From Symsagittifera roscoffensis (Eukaryota; Xenacoelomorpha; Acoela; Convolutidae): a DNA stretch of 64,000 nucleotides. Location: the NCBI RefSeq assembly GCF_963678635.1, contig NC_087070.1:13240539-13304538 (forward strand), read 5' to 3'. The position numbers and the translations under genes are program-made. Shown piece by piece: positions 44,984-55,999 of the stretch. Within the stretch, counting starts at the first letter, position 1; the number at the start of each line of letters is the position of its first letter. The notes under the pieces are model-generated. The model was not told the DNA's origin and searched no databases. It was given only the letters and a program-made list of their open reading frames with translations.

Positions 44984-47370
44984 CTAACACTTCTGCTCCT
45001 CTACCCTCTGTTTGCAGCAAGGTAGGGGATCCACGTTAGATTCTCTGTTCCTGCAGAAGCTGTTGTGGAGACACAACGTCACGTTTCTCTCCAAATCTTC
45101 TTTCAACATCTCTGCCTTCTCCTTCCCACTACGTTCACTCGTCCTGGAAATTCTTTTCACAGAGGTGGTCACTGCATTCCGATGAGTCACGAGAGCTCGC
45201 TTGAAAGCTCCTGCTCCAATGTCCAGCTGATATTCACTGTACACCCTGCCATGCTTCGACATATGCTTTTTCGCATATTCGTACAACCATGCAGTCATGT
45301 TAGCTCTGAACCATGGCATCAATCGTTTCCTTGCCCATATCTTCTTCACTTCCATCGGAATGTTTAGAATTTTGCACATTGTCTCAAAAAGATCTAAATC
45401 TTTTAGACAATCTAACTTCCGTAACTGTTCTCTCGTCAGTGCCTCCTGTCTGTTATTTTCTCTGACATGAGCTTCCAGCCATCGTATCGCCATCATAACT
45501 CCCACTATCACTATTGTTATGGGCTGTGATGAATCTGGTAAACCCATGGAGAGCAGCTCTCCAGGGTCCCAGATCAACATTAGATTACTACGCTTGGGAT
45601 ACCACCAGGTCTGCAGCAAGCAGTGGCAAGGAAACTCGTCATGTGTCAACATGATGCTCCTCCACTTACGTTTTCCCGAAGCTTCCAGTAATGGTTCCAC
45701 TTCCATCATCACTCGGTGGACTTCATCATTCTCATCTACTGCATTATAATCTGTGACAGTTGATCCTCTCTGCTTCTGTCTCTCAAAGTCACTGAAGTTC
45801 CCGCACACATATCCCATGAACTTCTTTCCTAGTATTGACTCCAATTCTTCCTTGGTCCTCTCTGGAACTGCTGAGAACATCTTACAAAGCAACTCGTAAG
45901 ACTTCTCGGACATTCTTGCCAGTCTCACACACTTCGGCACTGAGAAGGCTTGATCCACGATCGTTCTTGTACTCTTCACGTCCACAGCTACGAAATGTAC
46001 AGGGTATCTGCTCTTGCACATTGGAGCCAATGCTGAACCCACCAAATATCGTGCTCTCGATGGTCTACAATAAGTCTCACTGTGTCTAATGTTCATTTCC
46101 GTCTCGATTGCTTCCCTCCATTTTCCTATGTATTTCTGCTCAGTCTGCAGATCTCCTGGGAATACTTCTACACTGATGGCTGTGACCATCTCATGTTTCT
46201 GTTCCAGATTCAATAGTGACTCTTAAGAACCAATCATGCTGTAGAATCCTAGTGCAGTCACTAGATTCACCTCGGTTTCTCCATGGCAGTCTGCTATCAG
46301 TTCCGTTTCTGTTCTTGCTTTCATCACTACGTTTCCAAACAATACCGTCAATTGGTTGTGTTGTTTCTCCAGGGTCTTCACACTGTCCAGACTTCCACAA
46401 AGGTGACCCTCCAGTCCACAGACTTCCGCCAGACAGCTACCAGGTTTGACCCAGTCTTCTGGTTCCCAGCCAGGCAACTCCACTTTATCTTCTCCGTTGC
46501 TCCTAGAGGCCGTTATCATCACATTATATATGATGTTAAGTCTGCATTCAGTTCCCTTTGCACGTCTTGTGTCGCTCGCAATATCGAGTCAGCGTTGGGA
46601 CTAGGACACCATGATGGCCTCATCAATTCCCACACTGCCATCAAGCTCGTTCTCAGTAATTCATCTGAGAATCCCAACCCAAACTCCACTCTTTTGTCAG
46701 ATTTTGGTACTGAAGGTGCAGTCACCTCTTCTTCCAAGACCAGTCCCAATTTGGCCTGTGGATTGTTAACGCTCTTAATTGTTACAATCCTGGACGTCCA
46801 GAATCTTAGCAACACCGCCTGCTCGTAATCGAAGAAGCAATCGCGTATGTCTTCACTCAGGAAAGGGTTGTACGCTATCCCTATGATCCCGGATACGTAG
46901 CTATACGTTTTCTTCTTGATCGGTCCACAGTATTCACTGGGTTTCGGTAATGCCTCCATAGATTCTCTAGCGAGTCTCAGCTCCTTATTTGAGAATCTCC
47001 TGATTTCGTCTATCTTTCTCATGGGTTCTAATTCCTCGGGTTCTTTCATGTTCACCCTCATCGGTTTACCTTGCTGCATATCCAGCAGTGCTCGCTCATC
47101 GCCTTCCCTCAACATCTTAACACAAGTGTTCAATGCAGGTACTGAAATCTGCTCTATCAGAAATCGAATGAAACAGAGAGCGTCTCTCCGCTTCGCACAC
47201 GCTACTGCTGCTCCTTCTTGGACTATCAGATCCCTCAGGTTCGTCATAAGGAAAACCTTCTCCTCTTTTGACCTCTTCCTCTCTTCTGAATCATATTCAT
47301 CGCGAGTCAGTCCCATCATGCACCAGGCGAACCTGAGTTGTAACTCTGTTCTTACGTAAGGTACTGCCAC
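44984..47370 (-). pseudogene. region X, C-terminal half with cysteine tail, Element D
   Basis: Best preserved copy of this half. Blocks: PYVRTELQLRFAWCMMGLTR, AKRRDALCFIRFLIEQISVP, YVSGIIGIAYNPF, MRPSWCPSPNA, GSCLAEVCGLEGHLC, DCHGETEVNLVTALGF, SVEVFPGDLQTEQK, FSVPKCVRLARMSEKSYEL, LMPWFRANMTAWLYEYAKK and ALVTHRNAVTTSVKR, then the tail LCLHNSFCRNRE and PLPCCK. The conserved Cys/His and Trp residues match Element 1. Function is unknown. Fossil copy. Confidence 0.7.
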
Positions 47371-49287
47371 GAGAGCATGTATTTTTTGCGTAGTCCTCAG
47401 TTCTTCTTCGAAATACCTCAATACCACTGCTTTCCATGGAAGGCTCACCAACTGTTCCATCGTTTCTGCCTGTATGTCAGACGACGCTAAAGTCCCGTAC
47501 GCCTTCTGCTTGAGGGTGGTGCCTTGCAACATCGTTTCCAGATAACCTTCCATGGCCTTTTTGTCTTCCAGGGCCATCACATACCCTCTAGCCGAGTTTC
47601 GGTATTCTAACATCTCCATGTATCCACCGGTGGGTTCATCTATCGACACAGTCTCCGACACTGTTAGTCGGTTATATTCCACTGGTATTAGTTGTTCTGC
47701 GAGTCTTCCCTTTCCGTGATTCATGGGAGATGGCTTAAAGTCTTTCATTTCGCTCTCCCCTCATTGGCTGAGTATTTCCATTTCTAAGGTTGCTCCAGTC
47801 AGAGTGCGGTCACTCCTTTTGGATTTATAACCTGTTGACTTTATCCCCGCCATGAGAATGGATGGCACCATCGCTATATCAGTTAACATTTTATCTGTGC
47901 CAGGCAGTTGATAATCACCTTGCCCCAAATCCATGACCTCCTCGACTCGGTTCCTTTTCGCTGAGTTAACAGCTTTCATCGATATCTCCGAATCCACCTT
48001 CGTCTTTCCGACTCTCCTCGGCATCACTCTGCTGCCTGATTTCATTTTCATCGCATTGATTTTATCAATCACCAATTTTGATCGCATCGTCCCTCTCCTG
48101 GTTCTTGACAGATACACCACCTCTCCTTTATCATCCTGCGGTGTCATCTTGATGGGAGAATTCGCTTCACTTTCATCAGTGGCCGAGTCGATCAACAACT
48201 CACTCAGTCTCCCTTCACAATCATCAAGCTTGTCAAGGACTTCTCTCATCAAGGGTTGGTTGAGACCCGTTTTCAGAATGGACTGGGTCCCATAGCTCTG
48301 AACCACGGTCCAGACTTCTTCCATAAACGCCACTCTGTCCAATTTGCATCCCGTCCTACTCTCGTGGTCTCGGTGATGTACTTCCCATTCTTCTTCGGGC
48401 AGCGTTCCCAAGAAAGGTACTCTGGCTGAGGTCTCTATTCTTCTCCTCCTAGGTGATTCCATGAGGATTCTCTGGTCGTTATTTCTTGAATTGCCAGGAG
48501 AGCTGCTCTCCGGCAAATTCCGTTTCATTTCCATAAAGGCTGACGGAGGCTCCAGTGTCGAGATGCCTTCATCCGCTGGCTCACTCGTTTCCAACGTATC
48601 TGCATTGTTCTCAAGATCACTGAAGTTATTGAAATCCAGGCTGGATGTTCCTCCTGTCGATGCCCTGTCGTCTTCTCCACCAGCTTGATCTTGTTGCATG
48701 GGTTCTTCGGTTTGACGGCTTCCACCCTGTCCGTCATCTCCTTCTGACTTATCCTTGTTCGAGCTCGATGGTCCTTGTTCGTCATTGTCGGCTTCATCCG
48801 GGAATCTCGGTATGAGCAATGTACCGGCCGATCTATCTTCCTCTTCTCCATGGACCACTTTGATTTCCTCGCAGCCGAAGGGTGCTAGGAAGGTTCTCGT
48901 CTGCAGTATTCCTCCCACTCTCATCTCCTGTTTTACACTAGTCAGGATCAATGAGGCTTCAGGCAGCCTTCTCGTCGCTTGATCCGTGTATGCAAGTTGT
49001 GTGTATTGTAACACGGCGGCATTTCTCCCTACTAAGTATGGATCCATCGTTCCCACGAAATTCCCTACTCTCCTTTCGTTGGTTTCGAACGCTCTCAATC
49101 AAGGAGTTTGTACCACGGAGACTGCTCCGAGCAACATCCTTCTTATCAGAGGGAATTCAGGGATTGCCTCCGGCAGTTTCTTGTAATCGCCCCAGTCCTT
49201 CGTCTCTTCTCTCACTTTGTGATACGCTGCAGTGAGACGAGGCACTCTGGTTATTTCACCAGTCGTTTTATCATAGGGTCTCAGATT
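47371..49287 (-). pseudogene. region X, N-terminal half (partial), Element D
   Basis: Contains the acidic, Ser/Glu-rich middle, LPESSSPGNSRN, SPRRRRIETSARVPFLGTLP, the block YGTQSILKTGLNQPLMREVL, a basic stretch, and SETVSIDEPTGGYMEML. The upstream end is removed by the Element 2 insertion. The SPRRR...FL.TLPEEEW motif is shared by all copies, suggesting a functional site such as a processing or docking motif (inference). Fossil copy. Confidence 0.65.
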
Positions 49288-49481
49288 TGTGCCAGTCGGT
49301 CATATCTGGAAGTTTGACCTTGAGAGACACGAAAATACGTAATTTTGGAGTGAAGTTTTAATTTTCAAAATTTCGAATGGAGCCTGTCATGCTCAGTTTT
49401 CTCGTACCAACTGAAAACACAAAGTGAAAAATCAGAACGACCGAATTTACAATTGCGGGAAAATACTCAAGAAAACAGCAA

Positions 49482-49502
49482 GAAATTGCTATTCGCAATT
49501 TC
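49482..49502. promoter_or_regulatory. U3 hairpin in the Element 2 LTR
   Basis: 8-bp stem GAAATTGC / GCAATTTC around a 5-base loop, with a possible outer GGGAAA / TTTCCC pairing from about 49,457. Different sequence from the hairpins of Elements 1 and D, at a roughly comparable LTR position. Confidence 0.5.
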
Positions 49503-49888
49503 CCGATACAAAATAATACACGAGTAGAGCTGTCTTATCCCGAAATAGGAGGAGAGATAATAAAAAGAAGAGAGAACAACTATTTGAAACGAACTAGAGT
49601 GAGCCTTCATTGGAAAGGTGGACAGCTTGAGTGTCCCAATGGTTCATACAAAAACTCCAATTTTAGAGCCAGAACTTACTTCTGTTATCAAAACTGATTA
49701 ATATCAAACTTATCTAGTTATATTATCTAATTCTCGAGTTGCTTACCAATTTAATTACTCCTTGTATTCGAGTGCATCAACATGTGAGTCCCTAATTTAA
49801 TTTTCTCGAGTGTGTTTTATGATTGTTATGTTGAGATAAGGCGAGTTTTAGGTTGATAAATCTGAAATGGATCACAGTTCCACTGTCC

Positions 49889-49894
49889 AATAAA
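49889..49894 (+). terminator. candidate poly(A) signal in the Element 2 LTR
   Basis: AATAAA, about 300 bp before the LTR end, aligned with the ATTAAA of the Element 1 LTR. Confidence 0.45.
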
Positions 49895-51346
49895 AAGTAA
49901 CTTAACGGATTGTTCCGACCCTGTTTTTAACGGCGTTCGTGTATTTTGGGTATTTCGAGACCTAAGTATGGGGACGTTCTTATTTTCTAGAGTGGGGGGA
50001 TATTTTGGTACTAACCTTTAAGCTGTAACGGGTTCTAGTCTCATGTCGCAAGCGAACCGAATTGGCTCCGACCGTTCTTGAGGTAGAAAAACACAAGAGA
50101 TAGTGTCCCTGACTCTTGAGCCAATGGTTATAGGGCCTATTTTTCTTAAGTCTCATATGTGACTGAAGAAGGCGACTGTTACATAGTGTTTTTATGGCGC
50201 TCCTGGGTGTTTTTACGACATCATGACTACGGAGTCGAACCCACTTGACACAGCTCCGGGCTGCATGCCCATTCTACAGTACCGGTGGTACGGTTCAGCG
50301 GGAACGTGTAAACCTTCCGGTTGTACCGTGATAGCTTCTTAAGAAAACTTGAGAAAACTTCCTGGTACGCTCTCCGAACGAGGCCTAGCTAACCGAGTAA
50401 GGGGGGTAACTTGGGAAACCTAAGGGGACCACTAGGAGACTTGACTGGAAGAAGTGACCAGCCAAGTGGGAAAGTGGTGCTGCTGTCAAGTGCAGAACAG
50501 AGACAACCAGCACAGGATCACCACAAGAGGACGCACAGGGGTGTTCTCAAGTTGGGCAACGGGTATCGTTAGAATCCACATTACATTATAGGAGATAAGT
50601 GTAAAAATGGATAAGCGGAGTCCCATTGTTTTGAGGAAGTTTTTGCACAAGCAGGCCTGGTCTACGGTTTTCTCTCGAGAGGTTTAGCACCCGGCGCTTA
50701 AGGGATTTTTCGGCTTAAGAGGGGGGCTAAAGAGGGGGGAGGTTAGAAGGGGGGCTGGTTAAGTTAGAGGTTAGCGGTTATAAATTGTAAGAAGGGGACA
50801 CATTAGAGTAACTAATTGTTCGGCATCGTCGACTTAGTTACATTAGATATTTACACGCGTTGGTTATAGGAAGCGGATATCCAAAATTAGAATCAGGTTG
50901 AGGTAGGTACCCTGGGCGGATCGGTAGGGGGGAACGGACATAGACAGTTTTTGTGATACCCCATAAGATCGCTAGCAGGGGGGAGGAAAACGCGTGGCAA
51001 TCGGGTACCAGACATTTTTTCGGGCAAAGATTGACATCAGTCAACCTTGAATTTCAGGAGAATTCACGCATCAGTTTTTGAAATTTTTTTCTAGTTTAAA
51101 ATTTAACGTTTTGGTGAAAATTTGTTGTTGGTATTTTAACGAACAGGTGATCACAAGATACCTGCGGGGAATTTAGAGTTTCAAATAGCCGGAAAAGACT
51201 AGATTAGTATTTGGGTTTCGACCATTAAGATAGGGATTTTGGGAAAATTTTTACTAGAGCTGAAGTGGTGGTAAAAGTTACAGTGGTTCAATAGTCCCTA
51301 CAACGAAGAAGAAGAGACCCGATATCCAGACACTCAGTGACGAGTC

Positions 51347-51942
51347 TTGGGACAGTACCGAAGAAGTCTTGGGACATTGCAGTCTGGGGACAGTCTTGGG
51401 GCAACACAGTCTTGGGACAGTCTTGGGACAGTGCAGCCTTGGGACAGTCTTGGACCAGAGCAGTCTTGGTACGAAACAGTCTTGGGACATTGGTCTTGGG
51501 ACATTGGTCTTGGGACAGTGGTCTTGGGACAGTGGTCTTGGGACATTGGTATTGGGCCATTGGTCTTGGGACATTAGTCTTGGGACACTAGTCTTGGGAC
51601 GTTGGTCTTGGGCCATTGGTCTTGGGACAGTGGTCTTGGGACATTGGTCTTGGGCCATTGGTCTTGGGCCATTGGTCTTGGGACATTAGTCTTGGGACAC
51701 TAGTCTTGGGACGTTGGTCTTGGGCCATTGGTCTTGGGACAGTGGTCTTGGGACAGTGGTCTTGGGACATTGGTCTTGGGACATTAGTCTTGGAACACTA
51801 GTCTTGGGACGTTGGTCTTGGGACATTAGTCTTGGGACACTAGTCTTGGGACGTTGGTCTTGGGACATTAGTCTTGGGACACTGGTCTTGGGACATTGGG
51901 ACAGTGGTCTTGGGACATTGGTCTTGGGACACTAGTCTGGGG
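51347..51942 (+). repeat. 14-bp minisatellite, first array
   Basis: Imperfect tandem units of GTCTTGGGACATTG, with ACAGTG, ACACTA, ACGTTG and CCATTG variants ordered in higher-level groups. The 14-bp period is not a multiple of three, so several frames on both strands stay open by chance; these are not genes. Confidence 0.93.
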
Positions 51943-52632
51943 ATACTAACAAGAAGTACTGGGACAACACTGAATAGTCTTGAGACGGTAGAGAGAAAGT
52001 CTTGGAACAGCATTAGGAAGGGGTACTAAAAAAGTACTAAGTCAGGTTGAAGTAACCAATTGTAAAATCATATTCCCTATCCTATCCTAACATATAAAAT
52101 TTTCAAGAGCTTAAGAAAAGTTGTTTTTAGCAAATTGTCAATTTCTATTTATAAAGTTTCGTCAAATGAGGTTTTAACCTTAGAGTAAAATTTTGTAGAT
52201 AGTAATACTGTAAATAGTAACAATTGTAAATAATGAGGCGGAGCAGGGTACCGGTAGCTGAAAAAAGATCTACCGAAGTGAAGACAAAGTATAACTCGTC
52301 GCTACGTAAAACAACATCAATGGGTCCGAAGGTAACAAAGAAGAACTTTTCAGTTAGTATGGTCAGCACGAGGAGTACCACGGAGAACAGAGCAAATTGG
52401 TGAAAATTTGTTGTTGGTATTTTAACGAACAGGTGATCACAAGATACCTGCGGGGAATTTAGAGTTTCAAATAGCCGGAAAAGACTAGATTAGTATTTGG
52501 GTTTCGACCATTAAGATAGGGATTTTGGGAAAATTTTTACTAGAGCTGAAGTGGTGGTAAAAGGTACAGTGGTTCAATAGTCCCTACAACGAAGAAGAAG
52601 AGACCCGATATCCAGACACTCAGTGACGAGTC

Positions 52633-53228
52633 TTGGGACAGTACCGAAGAAGTCTTGGGACATTGCAGTCTGGGGACAGTCTTGGGGCAACACAGTCTTG
52701 GGACAGTCTTGGGACAGTGCAGCCTTGGGACAGTCTTGGACCAGAGCAGTCTTGGTACGAAACAGTCTTGGGACATTGGTCTTGGGACATTGGTCTTGGG
52801 ACAGTGGTCTTGGGACAGTGGTCTTGGGACATTGGTATTGGGCCATTGGTCTTGGGACATTAGTCTTGGGACACTAGTCTTGGGACGTTGGTCTTGGGCC
52901 ATTGGTCTTGGGACAGTGGTCTTGGGACATTGGTCTTGGGCCATTGGTCTTGGGCCATTGGTCTTGGGACATTAGTCTTGGGACACTAGTCTTGGGACGT
53001 TGGTCTTGGGCCATTGGTCTTGGGACAGTGGTCTTGGGACAGTGGTCTTGGGACATTGGTCTTGGGACATTAGTCTTGGAACACTAGTCTTGGGACGTTG
53101 GTCTTGGGACATTAGTCTTGGGACACTAGTCTTGGGACGTTGGTCTTGGGACATTAGTCTTGGGACACTGGTCTTGGGACATTGGGACAGTGGTCTTGGG
53201 ACATTGGTCTTGGGACACTAGTCTGGGG
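52633..53228 (+). repeat. 14-bp minisatellite, second array
   Basis: Copy of the first array within the 1,286-bp duplication, with the same variant order. Confidence 0.93.
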
Positions 53229-53518
53229 ATACTAACAAGAAGTACTGGGACAACGCTGAATAGTCTTGAGACGGTAGAGAGAAAGTCTTGGAACAGCATT
53301 AGGAAGGGGTACTAAAAAAGTACTAAGTCAGGTTGAAGTAACCAATTGTAAAATCATATTCCCTATCCTATCCTAACATATAAAATTTTCAAGAGCTTAA
53401 GAAAAGTTGTTTTTAGCAAATTGTCAATTTCTATTTATAAAGTTTCGTCAAATGAGGTTTTAACCTTAGAGTAAAATTTTGTAGATAGTAATACTGTAAA
53501 TAGTAACAATTGTAAATA

Positions 53519-55657
53519 ATGAGGCGGAGCAGGGTACCGGTAGCTGAAAAAAGATCTACCGAAGTGAAGACAAAGTATAACTCGTCGCTACGTAAAACAA
53601 CATCAATGGGTCCGAAGGTAACAAAGAAGAACTTTTCAGTTAGTATGGTCAGCACGAGGAGTACCACGGAGAACAGAGCAAAAGAGGGCACGGAAAGGGA
53701 ACGAGTAGAACCCACCATCGAGATTGATCTAGAGACACCTGATCAAAGTGTGGATGAAGCAGGAAAGAAGGCGACAGAGTCAACTCCAATGCCCAATGCA
53801 GAAGAACCTAACCCGAAACCCATAGAGTTCTCACCGATAGACAACGTGGAAGACACAACAGGCAACACGCCAGAAACAGTGACGGATGAGTCTCAAAAGA
53901 GAACGTCTTTTACTGAAAGATTAGCGATGATGGTCGGAATGAGATCGAAGGACGCAGCGGTGGAGGAGACGAAAGTCGAGAAAAGCAAAACATTTGGAAC
54001 AGTATCCACGAGAACGACAGAGACCGATCAGAACGAGAGTCAGAGAAAACCGGGACCAGCGACCGACTACAGGACAACAACGGACCATGAAACGACAACT
54101 CTTGAGTTAAGCGACTTGATGGCGAAGCTAGATGATCAGATAGATGAGAAACTGAAGCACAGCGAAGAGGATAGAAATGTGATAAGGAAGGAAATGAGAA
54201 ACAACAAACATGAGTACTTGGACAACTATTTCCATCCAGCGAGAGCAACGGAGGAAAAACTTCAGAAGATGTCTGACAAAGTAGAAACCACTGATGAAGA
54301 GCGAGAGAAGAACATCAGAAAAGACCAGCGAGAAATGAAGCAGCGATATGACGCAGTGAATTGCCAGTTAGGGAGTTTGGAAACGAGAATGGATACGATG
54401 AGTAGGGAACAGGCTGAGAGCTCAAGTGCAATACAGACAAAGCTAGACGCTATTTTGAGGAATTCGACACAACAAGACAGGCCAGCTGCAGAGAGGACAC
54501 AAGGTAATAGAGTGGACTTCGTGGAGCCTCAAAGGAACAAACGACAGTCAACACCGCTACCAGCAACCCGGGAGGCCGCGATTACCGCACCGGTGGGGGC
54601 CAGGGCCATTTTAAAAAATGGAACATCGAACACAACCAGTGGTCCAGGGGACTCCACGACTCACAACAACGTGGGACCGGATGTCATGACATGGGCAAGC
54701 ACCTGGGAAATGATGAACAGGACGCTAGAAGCCTTCGCCACAAGGAATACCGACTCGAGTGACAGAGGAAGCAACAAATCCAGGAAAACCTTCAAGAAAC
54801 CGAAGGAGTTCAAAGATGATTCAGATGGATGCATTGACACTTGGGTAGAAGTCATGAGGTTGCACTTAGAACAAGACAACTTGAACGATGAGAGGCAAGC
54901 ATGCACAGCGATACTGAGCAATCTGGAAGGAACGGCATTGAAATGCGTGGTTGCGAAGAAAGAAGAGGAACGCGACACATCGGACAAAATCTTTGAAATA
55001 TTGTTAAATAGATTCGGTTCGGGCATGAAGGGTCATAAAGCGATGATGCGATTTGAAAAGAGGAGACAAAGGGACGATGAATCGATAGACAGGTTCCTAG
55101 ATGATCTTGAGAGCTTGAGAAGAAGGAGTGACCCGGAAGAATCTACCAATCGAAGGAACTTCAGCATCGCCTCAAAGTTCATTGATGGGGTAAAGAGTGA
55201 TGACTTGAGAACGATGTTAGCAACGTACTACACATTGTCAAAAGACAGTGCACCAACTCCAGAAGAGATGAGGCAGAAGTCAAGAGAGTACTTGCTGATG
55301 AAACCCAAGAAATACTCGTACTCAGACAACAGGAACACACAAGGGGGGAGTCAGCCACAGAGGTCGTCATGGTACAAGCCCAGAGATGACATGGGCAAAC
55401 GCAGGTCATGTGCTAACTGCGGGTCAGCTGATTATCATGTGGCGGATTGCACGACATACAAACAGGGCGTGAAGAGTTTGGGATATGCACCCGATGAGGA
55501 AGATATGAGCCAGATGGAAGAACACGAGTTCTATAGTGGCTTGATCATCAAAATAGGTGCAAGATGCTTCTTCTGCAACCAAGAGGGGCACTTCAGGATG
55601 GACTGTCCGTTGTTTTGGGAAGCGGTCAAGAATCAGAGTCATCCAAAACACAAGTAG
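53519..55657 (+). CDS. gag: gag of Element 2 (capsid-like domain, coiled coil, two CCHC knuckles)
   Basis: Structural protein of the particle, 712 codons. I chose the first ATG because the leader before it is non-coding. Residues 1-50 are basic (RRSRVPVAEKRS...KVTKKN). About 50-190 is acidic and polar. About 195-320 is strongly charged and coiled-coil-like (LDDQIDEKLKHSEEDRNVIR). The capsid-like part is at about 425-600 (GCIDTWVEVMRLHLEQ, LNRFGSGMKGHKAMM, RFLDDLESLRRRS). Knuckles: CANCGSADYHVADC at 631-644 and CFFCNQEGHFRMDC at 683-696. It is much longer than a typical gypsy Gag (300-450 residues), mainly at the N-terminus. Confidence 0.88.
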   Translation: MRRSRVPVAEKRSTEVKTKYNSSLRKTTSMGPKVTKKNFSVSMVSTRSTTENRAKEGTERERVEPTIEIDLETPDQSVDEAGKKATESTPMPNAEEPNPKPIEFSPIDNVEDTTGNTPETVTDESQKRTSFTERLAMMVGMRSKDAAVEETKVEKSKTFGTVSTRTTETDQNESQRKPGPATDYRTTTDHETTTLELSDLMAKLDDQIDEKLKHSEEDRNVIRKEMRNNKHEYLDNYFHPARATEEKLQKMSDKVETTDEEREKNIRKDQREMKQRYDAVNCQLGSLETRMDTMSREQAESSSAIQTKLDAILRNSTQQDRPAAERTQGNRVDFVEPQRNKRQSTPLPATREAAITAPVGARAILKNGTSNTTSGPGDSTTHNNVGPDVMTWASTWEMMNRTLEAFATRNTDSSDRGSNKSRKTFKKPKEFKDDSDGCIDTWVEVMRLHLEQDNLNDERQACTAILSNLEGTALKCVVAKKEEERDTSDKIFEILLNRFGSGMKGHKAMMRFEKRRQRDDESIDRFLDDLESLRRRSDPEESTNRRNFSIASKFIDGVKSDDLRTMLATYYTLSKDSAPTPEEMRQKSREYLLMKPKKYSYSDNRNTQGGSQPQRSSWYKPRDDMGKRRSCANCGSADYHVADCTTYKQGVKSLGYAPDEEDMSQMEEHEFYSGLIIKIGARCFFCNQEGHFRMDCPLFWEAVKNQSHPKHK

Positions 55658-55999
55658 GCGCTAGCAGCGGTGCAGAACCAGAGAAACAGACAAGGTGAAT
55701 TTGAGACGAAAAACCTAGAAAGACCAAGTGCGGAGCTACCGACGAAAACAGTGAAAGCTGTAACACAATGTAATAGTGCAGTAGAGGCCACGGCGAAGAA
55801 CGCCCTAGAAATAGATTATGAGAAGGCGGAAGCGGAGGCCATCAACAAAGTGAAACAAGACCTGGCAGCGAAAGAAATAGAACAACGGCTGAAGCAAGAA
55901 ATCCAAAGACAGAAATTGAACGAAGCATTAAATTGAACACAAATAATACCAGAAGCTGCTGAGGGGTCGACAAAAAATGGAAACTGCAACACTGTAAAA
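55658..55999 (+). pseudogene. linker between gag and protease, Element 2
   Basis: Charged Lys/Glu-rich coding-like sequence (YEKAEAEAINKVKQDLAAKE, matching the ALQNVKQDLATKEVEQW segment of Element 1), probably helical. It joins the knuckles to the protease. Fossil copy. Confidence 0.55.

Larger units (their letters stand above)
43138..49287 (-). mobile_element. Element D: partial giant LTR retrotransposon, tail half, split by Element 2
   Basis: LTR, 3' UTR and most of region X on the minus strand. Its upstream part stops abruptly at 49,287, where Element 2's LTR starts, so Element 2 inserted into D and the rest of D is expected beyond the right end of the window. It is less decayed than C, with only a few interruptions in about 4.3 kb. 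It is older than the Element 2 insertion. Confidence 0.8.
49288..50183 (+). repeat. 5' LTR of Element 2 (896 bp)
   Basis: Starts TGTGCCAG exactly where homology of Element D ends, and ends CTGTTACA; the termini are inverted repeats at 6 of 8 positions. Internal similarity to the Element 1 LTR includes TTTTCAAAATTTCGA, TGTTCCGACCCTGTTTTTAA (matching TGTTCGAGCCGTGTTTTTAA) and the GCGACTGTTACATAG end. AATAAA at 49,889-49,894 is a candidate poly(A) signal. A hairpin is at 49,482-49,502. No clear TATA box was found. Confidence 0.78.
50184..53518 (+). other. long 5' leader of Element 2
   Basis: 3.3 kb between the LTR and the gag start, much longer than usual. It holds a tRNA-like antisense segment (about 50,222-50,300), three G6 runs at 50,721-50,754, and the 1,286-bp tandem duplication with 14-bp minisatellites. 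A standard TGG-type primer binding site directly after the LTR was not recognised. Otherwise no gene is seen. Confidence 0.65.
51112..53683 (+). repeat. 1,286-bp tandem duplication spanning the leader and gag start of Element 2
   Basis: Copy 1 is about 51,112-52,397 and copy 2 about 52,398-53,683; both begin TTGGTGAAAATTTGTTG. The copies are almost identical on reading. Copy 1 therefore carries a duplicate of the first part of gag (52,233-52,396) that leads straight back into leader sequence. The intact gag start is in copy 2. Confidence 0.92.

Noticed and set aside
44984-49287. Region X as a retroviral envelope gene
   Set aside because: No signal peptide, transmembrane helix or fusion-peptide-like segment is visible, although the position after pol would fit.
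51278-51935. Many overlapping open frames on both strands with repeated SWDIGLGTLVLGH or SQDQCPKT residues (again at 52,540-53,221)
   Set aside because: Products of a 14-bp minisatellite whose period keeps several frames open; no start context or known domain.
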